From Theocolax elegans (Eukaryota > Arthropoda > Insecta > Hymenoptera > Cerocephalidae): a stretch of 64,000 nt of DNA. The stretch is from the NCBI GenBank assembly GCA_026168455.1, contig CM047426.1:45650307-45714306 (forward strand), given 5' to 3'. The position numbers were made by a program, and so were the translations under genes. The notes below the pieces were generated by a model. The model was not told where the DNA came from. It did not search any database and saw nothing but the letters and a program-made list of their open reading frames with translations. Below, one piece after another: positions 1 to 10,859 of this stretch (position 1 is the first letter of the stretch; every line of letters starts with the position of its first letter).

Positions 1-290
1 ATTGTAACCCAGGTAGATAAGTTCTAAAGATTATTTTGAACAAAAGTTGTTAGTAATGTTTTTTCAAAAAAATGAATAGATTTTGAGATAAATGGCTTTG
101 AAAATAGAAATTTTTCTAAAAAATTGAAAAATTTCCATTTTTCATGGTGGAATAACTCTTAAGCAAATTATTTTTAACACCTAAAATTTTTTTTCTATCT
201 TCTTGAAGATATTTCCAGCCTGTTCTCAAATTTTGGAGCGATTTAAAATTTTCATCGTACCACTTGACGTGAAATAGCCCATATATATAT
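1..290. repeat. End fragment of a fold-back repeat (family FBK-2)
   Basis: Sequence matches 57347-57635 in the same orientation, including the run ending in TACCACTTGACGTGAAATAG before (AT)n. The terminal motif resembles that of the ~1-kb palindromes at 14947 and 56093 (GACCACTT..CGTGGAATACCCC before ATAT), so the families look related. It is cut by the window start. No coding capacity seen. Confidence 0.75.
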
Positions 291-299
291 ATATATGCA

Positions 300-2335
300 A
301 TAACTTATATAATTACTAATAACTTAACAACTAATTTCTAATTTCTGGCGCTAGACAATAAATAATCAAACAGACGAGACTTAAAAATGCCCACATACCT
401 AGCAATCTTCAACTCAGACGGTAAGGCATCCCACAGAGCTTGGAAAATAAAAGAAATTCCGGTATGCATTTGTAGAGGCAATAGGTCGTTCATAGCAGGA
501 TTGCTGATTTCGACCAAAGCAACGTATATCATCACGAGGTGGAAGAAGCAACTCGTGAAGGTATTCTGGTTTCCCTGAGGTCAAAATCTTATATGTCAAA
601 ACGCCTAGAAAATATGTACGTCGCTGTGCCACAGATAGCCAATTTAACTTAACAATAAAAATCTCTAGCTTCGCATCCTTTCTTAAACGGTAAGTATAGC
701 GCACACAAACATTCAACAGTCGCTGTAATTTGACACGTAAGTAATCTGGCAGATCACAATATACTAGGCATCCATAATCAAAGTGTGGCAAAACTAATGG
801 GGCAACCTATGCAAAGCATCATGAACCCTCGAAGCCACGCCGGAGATGTGGGCATTCCATTGGAGATTGCTACAAATCTGCACCCCAAGATCACGAACAA
901 AGTCAATCAGCTCAATTTCATGGCCATCAACCATAAGAGGGGGCAAAGATTCCCTATTTACAAATCTCAGCACCGAGTCTAAACTTGACTTCGTCTTACC
1001 AAAATTCAAGTCTAGACGATGCTCTTGTGCCCACTTAAATACCAAGGAAGCATCAGCCGCCATTATTTCCATACACTAATTACAATCATTAGGCCGACAA
1101 TGCATATACAGCTGCAAATCGTCGACAAACAACATTCCCTTAGAAAAAACGAGACGATTCAGAATAGAATTAATAAAGATCAAAGAAATAATGGGACCGG
1201 GGGTTGATCCCTGAGGAGCACCTGCAGATGTCCCAAGGAAGTACGAGGGAACACCATCTTCATCCACGATTGCCTGAGATCGATCACTTAAATAAGAATA
1301 AAACTACTCTATAACGTCATTGTCGAAATTCAAAGATTTAAGGGTTTTCAGAAGCTCCGTATGGCTTATTGTGTCAAAAGCTTTCTTAAAGTCGAAGAGC
1401 AATAAAAAAGTCACCATACCTCGGTCAAGAGCAAAGCGAATATCATCAGTGATTTTGATCAACGCAGTCTGTGTACTAAATGAAGATCGGAACCCAGACT
1501 GAAAAGGTGATAAAATATTATTACTCTCCAAATTCTCTACTATTTGATGAGTAATCAAACGGTCGAAAACCTTAGCAAAATGCGCAAGATTCGCGATTGG
1601 CCTGGTATCCGACGGTGACAGTGGCCTAGAAACTTTACTCAATGGCACAATCAGGGCTCTTTTCCATATCGTAGGTTATAGCTTAGTCTGCAGAGATAAA
1701 TTGCATAAATCAGTAAAAATGTGCACAATGGAGTACAAAACCTCCATAAAATAATACAATGACAAACCATCCAAGCTACAGCTCTTGGCCTTAAGAAGGC
1801 AAATCATAAAGGCCTCAACCATTTGATCATACGAAACAGGTAGAAATGCAAAAGATGGATAAACAGATTCCGGAATAATATCCAGATCTCGACTAACTGG
1901 TGTAAACTGTATTGTGGATGACGTCTAGTGACTGACACATAATGTTGAGAAAGGTCGTCGATCGAAAAAAATTTAAGCGGGGAGTTCAAAGATTCACCGA
2001 TAATGTCTAACCTTCTCAAGAGACGTCAGAAATCCGAATCACTCGCACTACCCTGTAACATCCGCTCAAAATACGAATCCATCGCCTGCTTAATTTTGCA
2101 TTTTAAAATTTTACGAAGCCTCTTATATTTGGTCAACAAATTACTATCACTACGGCGTTTAGCCACATTATGTAACCTGTTACACTCTTTACGCATAGCT
2201 CAAAGAGCTTCAGACATCCATGGAGCTGGACGTGGGCGAACCACACGTAAAACAAAGGGTGTATGTCAAGATTTACTGTAAGGGAACTTTGAATGAAGTT
2301 CAGTAAATAATGCACATTCACAAAATTATGTGGTA
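300..2335 (-). pseudogene. LINE-A: decayed 5'-truncated Jockey/CR1-like LINE ORF2
   Basis: Remnant of a non-LTR retrotransposon ORF2, read leftwards. The order is: linker after the endonuclease (around 2220-2100, with an in-frame TAG near 2200), RT fingers/palm (1304-1648, with SGFRSSFSTQTALIKI and FDFKKAFDTI), the GSTPGPI block and catalytic box FVDDLQLYMHC (1076-1267; FADD to FVDD), thumb (794-1072) and C-terminus (about 338-791, ending DYLLSSARN). Frames shift several times. The same blocks occur in LINE-D (33355-36078), so both belong to one family. Endonuclease and ORF1 are missing, giving a 5' truncation near 2335. The 3' end abuts (AT)n. It cannot make a functional protein. Confidence 0.85.
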
Positions 2336-2540
2336 AGGTAAAAGTACCAGTCGTGCAACAAATTTTCATAGGTAGTTCAGATTTTCATTTATTTTAAAGT
2401 TATTAAAGTATTTCCATGAATGATTCAAATGAATTTTTGAAGCTTAACCCTTTCGGATCAACATACAATTTTTAAATTTAATTTTGCATTATTTTATAGT
2501 GATGTAATAACAAAAAATCGAAGTAACCTATATGTACATA
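2336..2540. other. AT-rich spacer with a GGTAAAAGTACC motif
   Basis: No gene seen. The segment just right of the LINE-A truncation reads AAGGTAAAAGTACC followed by a CGTG..AACA stretch. The same motif recurs on the other strand at about 24650 and 25770, next to GTTGTTCCAACAT, which itself resembles the subterminal region of the Tigger-like element. It may be a degenerate end of a related element. Confidence 0.3.
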
Positions 2541-2796
2541 ATTTGGAACAACGGAAAGGTACCTCGTACCCGTGTTCCATTCTTTACGTCCTTATGTTGG
2601 AACAACATTCATAGTTGTCATTTGCTTTATTTATTAATTTTTCAAACAAAAAATTAAAATACACAATTTTAAAATAATAAATGTTTTACGTTTATTGGTT
2701 ATAAAAATAATATTTTATAATTATATTCTATACAACATTACAAATACACTAGTGTCTTTGGTAAAATCAGTTAAAGACTTAAGTTTTTTAATTAAA

Positions 2797-3765
2797 TTAA
2801 ATTTGTTCTATTTTTATTTTATTTTGAATTTCTCTCATCTTTGCCTCCAATTTTTTCTTTTCTGCGGCTAGTTTTTTCTTTTCTTCTTGTAACATCTTTT
2901 TCTTTTCTTTCTTTTCTTCTTTCAGACGTTTTTCGTTTTCCTTTTCCATTTGAATTTTCATCCAATCATCTGATGTGCCAGCAGATGGTAGTTTAGTTTT
3001 CTTAGACCCGTTTAATTTTGATTTCTTTTTTTCTGGTAAATATTTCTCTGGTAAGGTAAAAACACTGTCAAAAGTTGTAACATCACTGAGTTTAGTATCT
3101 ATCAATAAAAAAAGTATATTAATATTTATAACGTAAAGTTATGTAAAATCATTAATTATGAATTATAATTAGACGAGTTAACTTACTCTTGTTGAGAAAA
3201 GTCTTATTATTCTCTTTGTTCACTTCGATCTCGCTGACTTCATCGTTTGTAATATTGTTTTCGGCTACGTTTGTTAGTAAATCAATCTCTGAAAAATTTC
3301 AAAAATTTTAATTATTGACAATAGTTTTACTATAAACTACGATGTGTAAAAATTGTATTACAAACCAGATTGAATGGTTTCAGCAGGTTTAGTATCTGCT
3401 TTTTCAGATTTAGCTTCGAGGCAAACTTGCTCATTACTCGAATTAGCAGTTAAATGCAAGGTGCTATTAATGTCAAAACTATCTGAGCTGATTGTATCAA
3501 AGTTTATGTGTTAGTTACTTATATCTTCTATTACATAAATATTTGTATTTTTTGTGATGCTTTCTTGGGGAGAATTTGCCAATATAATTGGAAGTTCTAT
3601 GATTTGATCATTAGAAATTGGTATAGGGGTACCTTCAGCCTCAATTATTGAATATTGTTGATCGTCAGATTCACTTATTACTATAACTTCATGATTATTT
3701 AGTGCATCTACGCTTTTAATTATAGGTTTAACTAACATTTTCTTGTACAAGTTTAACAGTTTCAT
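2797..3765 (-). pseudogene. Downstream exons of the Tigger-like transposase gene
   Basis: Three coding blocks continue leftwards from the transposase: 3765-3366 (acidic, one in-frame stop near 3511), about 3289-3188, and 3103-2797 (LPSAGTSDDWMKIQ followed by a Lys/Glu-rich coiled coil). GT-AG boundaries on the minus strand separate them: donor CTG|GTTTGTAAT with acceptor TTTTTCAG|AGATTG (about 3366 to 3290), and donor CAAGA|GTAAGTT with acceptor TTGATAG|ATACT (about 3187 to 3104). A further intron could link 4005 to 3770 (acceptor TTTAATATTTAG|ATG). A similar LPxAxxSxxWxK plus Lys-rich tail is common at the C-terminus of insect Tigger-like proteins. The splice sites are read by eye. Confidence 0.6.
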
Positions 3766-4582
3766 CTAAATATTAAACATAGTACATACTGTACAATGAA
3801 CGTAGAAAAATGTAAGTGTAGCAAAATAAAAATTAACTTGTATATATCGTGTATAAATTAAAGTTATAAATATCAAAAATTGATCAATTTTGTAAATATT
3901 GTAAACAATTCATTAAAAATTAAAATACGTATGTAAATATAAAAATTGTAAATATTCTTAAATATTATTGAAAATATAGTTATACGATGATTTCTTTTTT
4001 TATACTAAGCCTGTATTCAAATAATACCTTTTGATCGATGCTACCAGTCCCAGTTCTTGTAATAATTTTGAGTCTATAGTTTTTTCGAATGTTTCTAAAA
4101 ACTGGTTGTCTTCATTTGTCGTAACACTCGATTGTTGTTGTTCGCTTTCTTGAGTTTGATTCTGTATCGTAGTCTTTATACCTTTGTTTAACTCATCGTA
4201 TTCAACGGCATCTGCATTAAAGGGCACAAGTCCACAAGCTTTGAATGCGTTTATTACAATTTCAGATTCATTTTTCAACGAGTTTAGTGCTATTTGCAAT
4301 ACTGCAGGAAACTGCTTCTTTTTCAATCTCATAACGTTATCTTCTATTTTCCATTTTGGAACTGTTTTCTTCCATACTTCTTTAAACGGATGAAACAGGC
4401 CGACATCGAGCGGTTGCATCAAATGAGTTGCATGAGGATAAAGTGAAATTAATTCTATATTTCTCTCTCTACAAAATTTCACTAATGGTAAAGTACAATG
4501 TGACGAGTGCCCATCCATATACACAATCACTGGAAATTGTGTGTTTTCTTTTAACAACCATTGGTAGAACACATAAGTCGAA

Positions 4583-5028
4583 GAGCCGCGGTGGCTCATG
4601 GGTAGAGCTCCCGACTCTCACACCGAGGGTCGTGGGTTCGATCCCAGACGTGTACCTCTGAAAATTTTTTCATGTGCATTTTTCGAACACCGCGACTCAG
4701 TGGCTCGGCGTGTCACTATAATGTGACGCCAGTTCAGGTGCGCGTGCGTTTCGTGCACTTGTCAGTGCATGAGAGGCACGGGCATCTGAACTATAGGGAA
4801 CGTTAGGGACGCGAAGATGTAAAGAGGATCGCGGTGGTTCCATTGGGAGGACAGGAAACTGTAATTATTAGACTAATTACAGTGACCGATGATATCTTCC
4901 GATGGACACAAGCACCACGGTTTCAACTACATGTGCTTTGTTTACAGACACACCGTTCACCTCCGTCGCTGATTAGCCCTGGCAGCATAAATAGAGCGAC
5001 GTTAAATAACATAAAAAAAAAAAAAAAA
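4583..5028 (+). mobile_element. tRNA-derived SINE, copy 1
   Basis: The head carries a Pol III A box (TGGCTCATGGG, 4592-4602) and B box (GGTTCGATCCC, 4635-4645), followed by a ~370-bp unrelated body and a poly(A) tail ending at 5028. A 12-bp target-site duplication flanks it: GAACACATAAGT (4567-4578) and GAACACATTAGT (5029-5040), one mismatch. It lies antisense within the Tigger-like transposase. SINEs encode no protein and borrow a LINE's machinery. Confidence 0.9.
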
Positions 5029-5191
5029 GAACACATTAGTGAAATATTCATAAAAAGTTTCGGTTGTCATCCAACCACTGTCAGAGAGACCAATTATCCA
5101 GCCGATAGGAAAATTATCGATAATTTTTTTTGGAATTTGCTCTTTATACGTATACACAAGTACCTTTTCAGGCTTTGGACATAACTGTATG

Positions 5192-5194
<3 letters not shown>

Positions 5195-5225
<31 letters not shown>

Positions 5226-5651
5226 ATTTAACGTCGCTCTATTTATGCTGCCAGGGCTAATCAGCGACGGAGGTGAACGGTGTGTTTGTAAACAAAGCAC
5301 ATGTAGTTGAAACAGTGGTGCTTGTGTCCATCGGAAGATATCATCGGTCACTGTAATTAGTCTAATAATTACAGTTTCCTGTCCTCCCGATGGAACCACC
5401 GCGATCCTCTTTACATCTTCGCGTCCCTAACGTTCCCTATAATTCAGACGCCCGTGCCTCTCATGCACTGAAAAGTGCACGAAACGCACGCGCACCTGAA
5501 CTGGCGTCACATTATAGTGACACGCCGAGCCACTGAGTCGCGGTGTTCGAAAAATGCACATGAAAAAATTTTCAGAGGTACAGGTCTGGGATCGAACCCA
5601 CGACCCTCGGTGTGAGAGTCGGGAGCTCTACCCATGAGCCACCGCGGCTCT
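5195..5651 (-). mobile_element. tRNA-derived SINE, copy 2 (inverted)
   Basis: Same family as the SINE at 4583, opposite orientation: B box complement at 5588-5598, poly(T) at 5195-5220. The target-site duplication TAACTGTATGTTT is at 5182-5194 and 5652-5664. The two copies share nearly their whole length, so this stretch can form a ~440-bp inverted-repeat hairpin around a ~150-bp loop of transposase sequence. Confidence 0.9.
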
Positions 5652-6732
5652 TAACTGTATGTTTGTTTCTTCACAATTAAATATCCTTGAAGTATCAATA
5701 TTTATAAATAAGCTCCTACTTCATCATACCAGCTGTTCAAATCCTCCTCAGTAACAGATGCACGCACAAGAGTTAAATTTTGAGCTGTTCGAATTCTTAA
5801 GTGTGGGTGACGGTTGCAAAAGCCTTCGTACCAATGTCTGCCTGGTCTGTTTTCAGTGAACGGGGTCGTCTTATTTTAACTTATCATATAAAGTTGCACA
5901 CTATCTAAAAGTTCAGTTTTGATTATCGGAGAACCTGTCTGAGCTCTGTATAAATCCATTTGACTACTTCATCTTCTTCAGTTTGGCTTAAAACTGTTGC
6001 CGGTTCCATTTTACAGTCCAATAGTTGAGGATTTTAACTTTTTCTAAAAATTGTTGTCGACGGTACCACAAAAGGTATCAGCAACTGTTCTTAGTTATAC
6101 ACCGTTAGCATAGGCTTTCACAGCACGTTCAACTGCATCTCTAGAATATTTTTGTCTCTTTTGCCTCTTTTGAATACTCTTCCTTGTAATATTAATGCTA
6201 TTGCTCTTCTTTACAGCTTTTCCTACATTTTTATCTTGGCATTCTTTACTTACTATCGTTTTAGTATTTTTGTTAGCTTTAGATTTTATTTTTGTACGCT
6301 TTCCCATTTTTTACTTTAACTTTGATCTTCTTTTTAACCTGAGCAAAAAACAAGAAATTATTTTACTTACATTCATTTTATTATGAAGTTTAAGTATTGA
6401 GTTACACTTTTTTAGGTTAGGATTTATTTTTAGCTACACACATTAAAATATTAACAACTTACTTATATACAAGATAGTAGGAAAGATTGTTGCTCAGTAT
6501 CTACTTCACGCAAATTACTCCGCTGTGATTAATTTGTTAATTACTTAAAAATATGCTTATTCATTTCACGGACGTAAGTATAGGATATAGGGACGTCCGC
6601 AACTTGGAACACGCATATTCCGTTGTTCCATTATACGGCATTATGAAAAATTTATGTATCTAAAACGGAACAGCTATTTAAATAAATAAAACGATTATAA
6701 AATTGAAAAACTAAAATGAAAATAAAATCTAC

Positions 6733-7560
6733 GGTACTTCAGCTGTAAGAATTGCTATATGCAAGTTGTCGTAAGTCGGCGCATTGGGTGACGCTGGCGA
6801 GTCCGGTGTCGACGGTATGTCGGCCAGTAAGGCTGACAGGATGAGGAGTAGATGCTGGTCCGCTGCGCCGCTGTCGTAGTGGCTTCTGCGTTGGCTGAGG
6901 GAGGACACAGCACTAACCCCTCAACTAGCTCTCTACGAGCCTGGCCCTAGCCTCGAAAAACTCGTGGCCAGAGTCGGACGGTCGGATGACCGCCGGTGAG
7001 CCCCGCTTACTTTCTGAAGTTCTTAGTAGGGTTGGTCAAGATGGACCAACCCAGACATGAGCCGCTCTAACGGCGAGGTGTCCTCGGAGGAAGAGGGAGG
7101 CACCCTGTAGGTGGCAGAATAACGTCGGCGACCACTCGAGGTTTAACCGTGGCTGCTGCCCGCTGAGTAGATGGAGGTTTCGGGGCTGCCGGAGTTGGTG
7201 GTCGTCTCGGCCGAGTCGGTTTGCGTTGGTCTGCCTCTAACGGTGTAGTCGCTGTGGTGGGAACTCACCTAGGTGGAGGTGGCGGTTCTACTCGGATCCT
7301 CGGAGTCCCTGGAGATAGTAGATCAAACCGCACCGTCCGCTGTACACCGTCGTCCACCAGCCAACCCTTGAGAGGAGTGAGTCGGGGTAGCGGTCGCTCC
7401 GTCTGGGTGCTGATGCTGCTGGCGGTTTAGGTGGCCTGGTTCTTCTTGATTACGGTCTGGTCAGCGGCGGTCCGATTCCGGTACTCCTAGGTGATCCGGG
7501 CGGCGAAGTCTTGAGCGAGGGAGAGCCCGATGTAATCGCTCTCGGTGAGTTCGTAAGACA
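6733..7560 (-). pseudogene. Decayed proline-rich ORF, possibly gag-like
   Basis: Unlike its AT-rich surroundings, this block is GC-rich. Read from an ATG at 7560 it gives a protein-like frame beginning MSYELTESDYIGLSLAQDF, then a Pro-rich stretch (VEPPPPPR, RPPTPAAPKPPSTQ). Stops interrupt it, several being TAG/TAA where a one-base change would give Gln. A shifted frame ends in LHIAILTAEVP at 6733. I do not recognise the family. An LTR-like block lies immediately upstream, so a gag-like product of an LTR element is possible but unproven. Confidence 0.35.
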
Positions 7561-7805
7561 TGGATGGGATGGGAGAAGGTGCTAATAATTATGACCAAAC
7601 AAGTGATCTTAATTTAAATTCGCCTTTATTCAAAACTGTAGAGATGGTACAGTAATTACCCCGAAAGGTGGGGTACTCCCGCAGTGGGAGAAGGCGAGCT
7701 GCTGCACGCTTGAACGGGCCTATACTTATAACGGCACTCGCTTATCTTGATAACGGGAACGACGCGATAAGGGGGTAGCCACCTTACGGCCGTTATCGGT
7801 ACTAC
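7561..7805 (-). repeat. LTR-like promoter/polyadenylation block
   Basis: On the minus strand the order is TATAAGTATAGG (about 7725), a GC-rich leader, then TTGAATAAAGGCG (polyadenylation-like, about 7630), then the ATG of the decayed ORF at 7560. That order resembles an LTR U3-R-U5. No second copy of this block was found in the window, so the LTR status is inferred. Confidence 0.35.
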
Positions 7806-7837
7806 ATACTATGTATAAGTTATATGTATATAATGTG

Positions 7838-8147
7838 TTAACCTTTTTTATGTAGGGATTGCTATAAATGATTAACTAAATTGTTTCTCTGTAAAACAAA
7901 GAAACGACATTTAAAGCCAATTTATCCTTTATGCAATTTCCCGTTTTATAGGTAACACAATTTATTATTCAATTCATTATATTTTACTTATGCCACGTTT
8001 AATTCATTTAATTAACACGTGTCTATAGCTTATCTCTTCATATCAGTTTTTCACTTTATCACAGGTTGGTGGTTATCATATTAGCCTACTTAAAATGCGC
8101 GGCAAATTCGAATTCTAAAGAAACAACGAAACTTGTATACAAGTTAC
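7838..8147 (-). repeat. LTR of a gypsy-like element (3' LTR)
   Basis: About 310 bp that match 23976-24293 almost base for base (ATGTAGGGATTGC... to ...CTTGTATACAAG). It lies directly downstream of the integrase frame, as a 3' LTR should. The last codons of the integrase frame run into it. At 23976 the same LTR stands upstream of a gag-like fragment, consistent with a 5' LTR. Confidence 0.8.
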
Positions 8148-9787
8148 ATACTAAATCTCCATTATTGAATTGATGAGTTTTTCTATATTTGTCAAATTGT
8201 ATTTTATTGTAATTATGTGATTTTATACTTTTCTTTAAAGCCATTTCTCTGTCTACTGCCAAATTATCGTAAGAATTATTTTGTTTTAATTCCTTTGGCA
8301 AGATTGAGACATCTTTACCTTCTAGTAGATATTTAGGGGCAAATCCTGTAACTGTATGTTCGGTCTCATTGTATTTTTGTACACATTCGTGTGCTATAGT
8401 TGTCCATGCTAATTTTCTTTTGCTTTCATTTATTCTACACCTGATTTTATTAACTAATGTTTGGTTTAATCTTTCATTTAGCCCATTAGAGAATGGCGTA
8501 TTTACAGCTGTAAAAACAATAGGTATGTTCTTTTCATTTAAAAATTTCTTAAATTCTTTTGAATTTATACCAGGATATTGATCTGTTAAAATTATGCCAA
8601 TTTTATTATGTTTTGTTACATTTTCTACTAGTTTTATAAAATCTTTGAAGTTTTGGTTTTTTGATGTTAAGATATATGCATATCGAGTAAAATGATCGAC
8701 TAGAAGATGTAAATATTTTTTTGTTGAGCGTGAACCTCCGAAACCTCCAATTGTATCCATAGAAACTATTTCAAAAGGACTTGTAGCAGGACCTAAGTGA
8801 GACGTAAGTCAATGTTTATTTTGTCCTCTTGATTTATTCTTTATACATGTTGCACAGCATCTGCAAATATTTTTTATGTTTTGTAGTAGATTTTTTGCTG
8901 TGTAGAATTTTCCAATTTTCTTTTGCATTTAATTTATGCCTATATGACAATAATGTTGATGTATATCCTTTATAAATTTTTTACTAAAATCTTCTGAGAG
9001 TATAATTTTCTTTTTATTTTTCATTTTTTTATAGTATATTTTGTCTTTTAAAAACAATAAATTTTTTTTCTTTTATATATCTGTATTTATTTTTTTATCT
9101 TTTTGAATATCGTCTAATTGTATTAAGTTCACAATTTTTATACTTTCTTCTTCATTTTCGTGTGGGTCTAATACTGGATTTCTACTTAAGCAATCAGCTT
9201 CTAAGTTGTATTTTCCTGGAGAATATTTTACTTCGAAGTTAAATTGTGATAGATAATACGTTAGATCACCTAGTTCTTCATCTGTTCTAGCTTTTATATT
9301 CATATTTTCTAGTGGCTGATGATCTGAAAAAATTGTAAATTTTTTTCCGATAAGCCTTTGTTGCCAAAATTTTACTGCTTCTTTTATCGCTAGGCATTCT
9401 AGATAAATAGCTTTCTTTCTTTTTTGTACTTCACTTAATTTTTTTGAAAAATATGCTACTGGTTTTTCTTCATTGTTTGCTTGAAGTTGTTTTAAAACTG
9501 CTCCTACACCTTGCAAGCTTGCATCCGTATAAATACGTATCGGTAAATCCGGATCGAAAATTGCTAAAACAGGTTGAGAACAAAGTAGCTCTTTCATGTG
9601 TTCGAATGATTTTTGACATTTTTCCGACCAAACGAATTTTTGTCCTTTTCTTAATAAATTATGTAAAGGATCTAATATGATCGAGTTTCTTGGAATATAT
9701 TTATTATAAAAATTTATTTTTCCTAAGAATTGTCGTATATTCTTTTGTGTTTTTGGAATAGGAAAATCTTTAATTATATTAAAATTT
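8086..9787 (-). pseudogene. gypsy-type pol fragment (RT end, RNase H, integrase)
   Basis: Old retrotransposon fragment read leftwards. It has the RT thumb/connection (about 9780-9600), RNase H with the acidic residues in IYTDAS and FSDHQPLE (about 9540-9300), then an integrase core with the three acidic positions in MDTIGG, LTDQYPG and NERLNQTL (8760-8400). The segment 8761-9072 between the frames corresponds to the zinc-binding integrase N-terminus but is out of frame. The catalytic half of RT, protease and gag are missing. The fragment stops abruptly at a simple-repeat tract at 9788. It is not functional as it stands. A 3' LTR follows at 7838-8147. Confidence 0.85.
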
Positions 9788-9965
9788 TGTTTCCGTCCGT
9801 CCGTCCGTCCGAGAGCGGGAGAGCGAGAGAGCGAAAGAGCGAACGAGAGAGAGAGAGAGCGAGAGAACGAGCGAGCGAGAGAGAGAGAGAGAGAACGAGA
9901 GAGCAAGAGAGAGAACGAGCGAGCGAGAGAGAGAACGAGCGAGGGAGAGAGAGAACGAGCGAGCG

Positions 9966-10016
<51 letters not shown>

Positions 10017-10062
10017 GAGAGGGAGAGAGAGGGTGAGAGGGGGGAGAGAGGGGGGGGGAGAG

Positions 10063-10099
<37 letters not shown>

Positions 10100-10101
10100 C
10101 T
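9788..10101. repeat. Simple repeat: (CCGT)n then GA-rich tract
   Basis: Short TCCG repeats, then about 300 bp of GA/GAGC/GAAC-rich sequence. All open frames here are simple-repeat artefacts (Ser/Leu- or Arg/Glu-rich). The tract joins the truncated gypsy pol fragment to unrelated sequence. Confidence 0.95.
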
Positions 10102-10285
10102 TCCATGACTGATAAGTCATGATACTCGTCAGTGTGCAGAACACACTGGATCTCGTGAGTGCGCGCGGAGTTTATATATGCCCGGCTGCTTCGCGCCCCC
10201 TCCCCGTCAGACGATACGTATTGAGCGCATGTGTGCTTTGTTACGTGCCAGAGAGAGGGAGATAGTGGGAGGGAGAGAGGGGATT

Positions 10286-10385
10286 ATGATTATGATATTA
10301 ATAATAATAATAATTATTATTATTAATAATGATAATGATAATGATAATCATAATGATAAACATAATGATAATTATAATGATAATT

Positions 10386-10420
<35 letters not shown>

Positions 10421-10740
10421 CATAATGATTTTTTTTTTTTACGAGGGAGGGAAATCAATTTATTGCCGAGGTGCGGGACTCTTCAAAATCCTCGGATTAT
10501 TCATAATAATGATAATGATAATTATAATGATAATGATAATGATAATAATAATCATAATGATTTTTTTTTTTTTTTTAAGAGGGAGGGAAATCAATTTATT
10601 GCCGAGGTGCGGGACTCTTCAAAATCCTCGGATTATTCATAATAATGATAATGATAATTATAATTATTATTATTTTAATTATTATGTTATTATTCATAAC
10701 GATTATGATAATTATTATTCACAAGAGGAAGAGGTAGTGG
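10286..10740. repeat. (ATAATG)-type microsatellite with a duplicated ~130-bp module
   Basis: ATA/ATG-rich microsatellite. A module of microsatellite, poly(T), AAATCAATTTATTGCCGAGGT and CTCGGATTATTCATAATAATG occurs twice in direct repeat (about 10390-10505 and 10510-10640). Frames here are Ile/Met/Asn low-complexity artefacts. Confidence 0.9.
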
Positions 10741-10859
10741 ATGAAGGACAGAATTTCATGTGTAATCCATTTGCTCCCTGTGTTTTACAGAGTTGAGATT
10801 GTTGTTATTATTCAGAATAAAATTATCAATAATAACACTCACATTACAAATGGTTGTAC

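Larger units (their letters stand above)
4003..6307 (-). pseudogene. Tigger/pogo-like transposase, disrupted
   Basis: The transposase would bind its own TIRs and perform DDE cut-and-paste. From the N-terminus: a lysine-rich start at 6307 followed by a CENP-B/psq-type helix-turn-helix (YSRDAVERAVKAYANGV, about 6095-6145); an in-frame stop; the second DNA-binding domain (CNRHPHLRIRTAQNLTLVRA, about 5800-5840); then RIFNCEETN, where families normally have N-x-DET, so the first catalytic Asp is Glu here. SINE copy 2 follows. The frame resumes at 5181-5041 with GWIIGLSDSGWM. SINE copy 1 is next, then VYMDGHSSH (second Asp) and HLMQPLDVGLFHPFK (third Asp) at 4400-4560. The reading frame is coherent across both SINEs once they are set aside. 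Frameshifts and stops elsewhere make it a pseudogene. Confidence 0.85.
2541..6631 (-). mobile_element. Tigger/pogo-like DNA transposon (non-functional)
   Basis: Terminal inverted repeats contain GGAACAACGG at 2545-2554 and its complement at 6620-6629. GTGTTCCA is repeated a little further inside each end, and a TA dinucleotide borders each side, as pogo/Tigger elements have. The ~4.1-kb interior holds a CENP-B-type transposase on the minus strand plus downstream exons. Two SINEs have inserted in opposite orientations (4583-5028 and 5195-5651). Without them the element would be roughly 3.1 kb. The exact outer TIR boundary is uncertain by a few bases. Confidence 0.75.

Noticed and set aside
2797..3105. 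Stand-alone host gene for a Lys/Glu coiled-coil protein
   Set aside because: Splice-like junctions and the terminal inverted repeats place it as the last exon of the Tigger-like element.
4583..4655. Functional tRNA gene
   Set aside because: A and B boxes are good, but the sequence continues into a SINE body with poly(A) and target duplication, and a second copy exists at 5195-5651.
9730..10144. Ser/Leu-rich and Arg/Glu-rich frames over the GA tract
   Set aside because: Simple-repeat translation in all frames; no protein signal.
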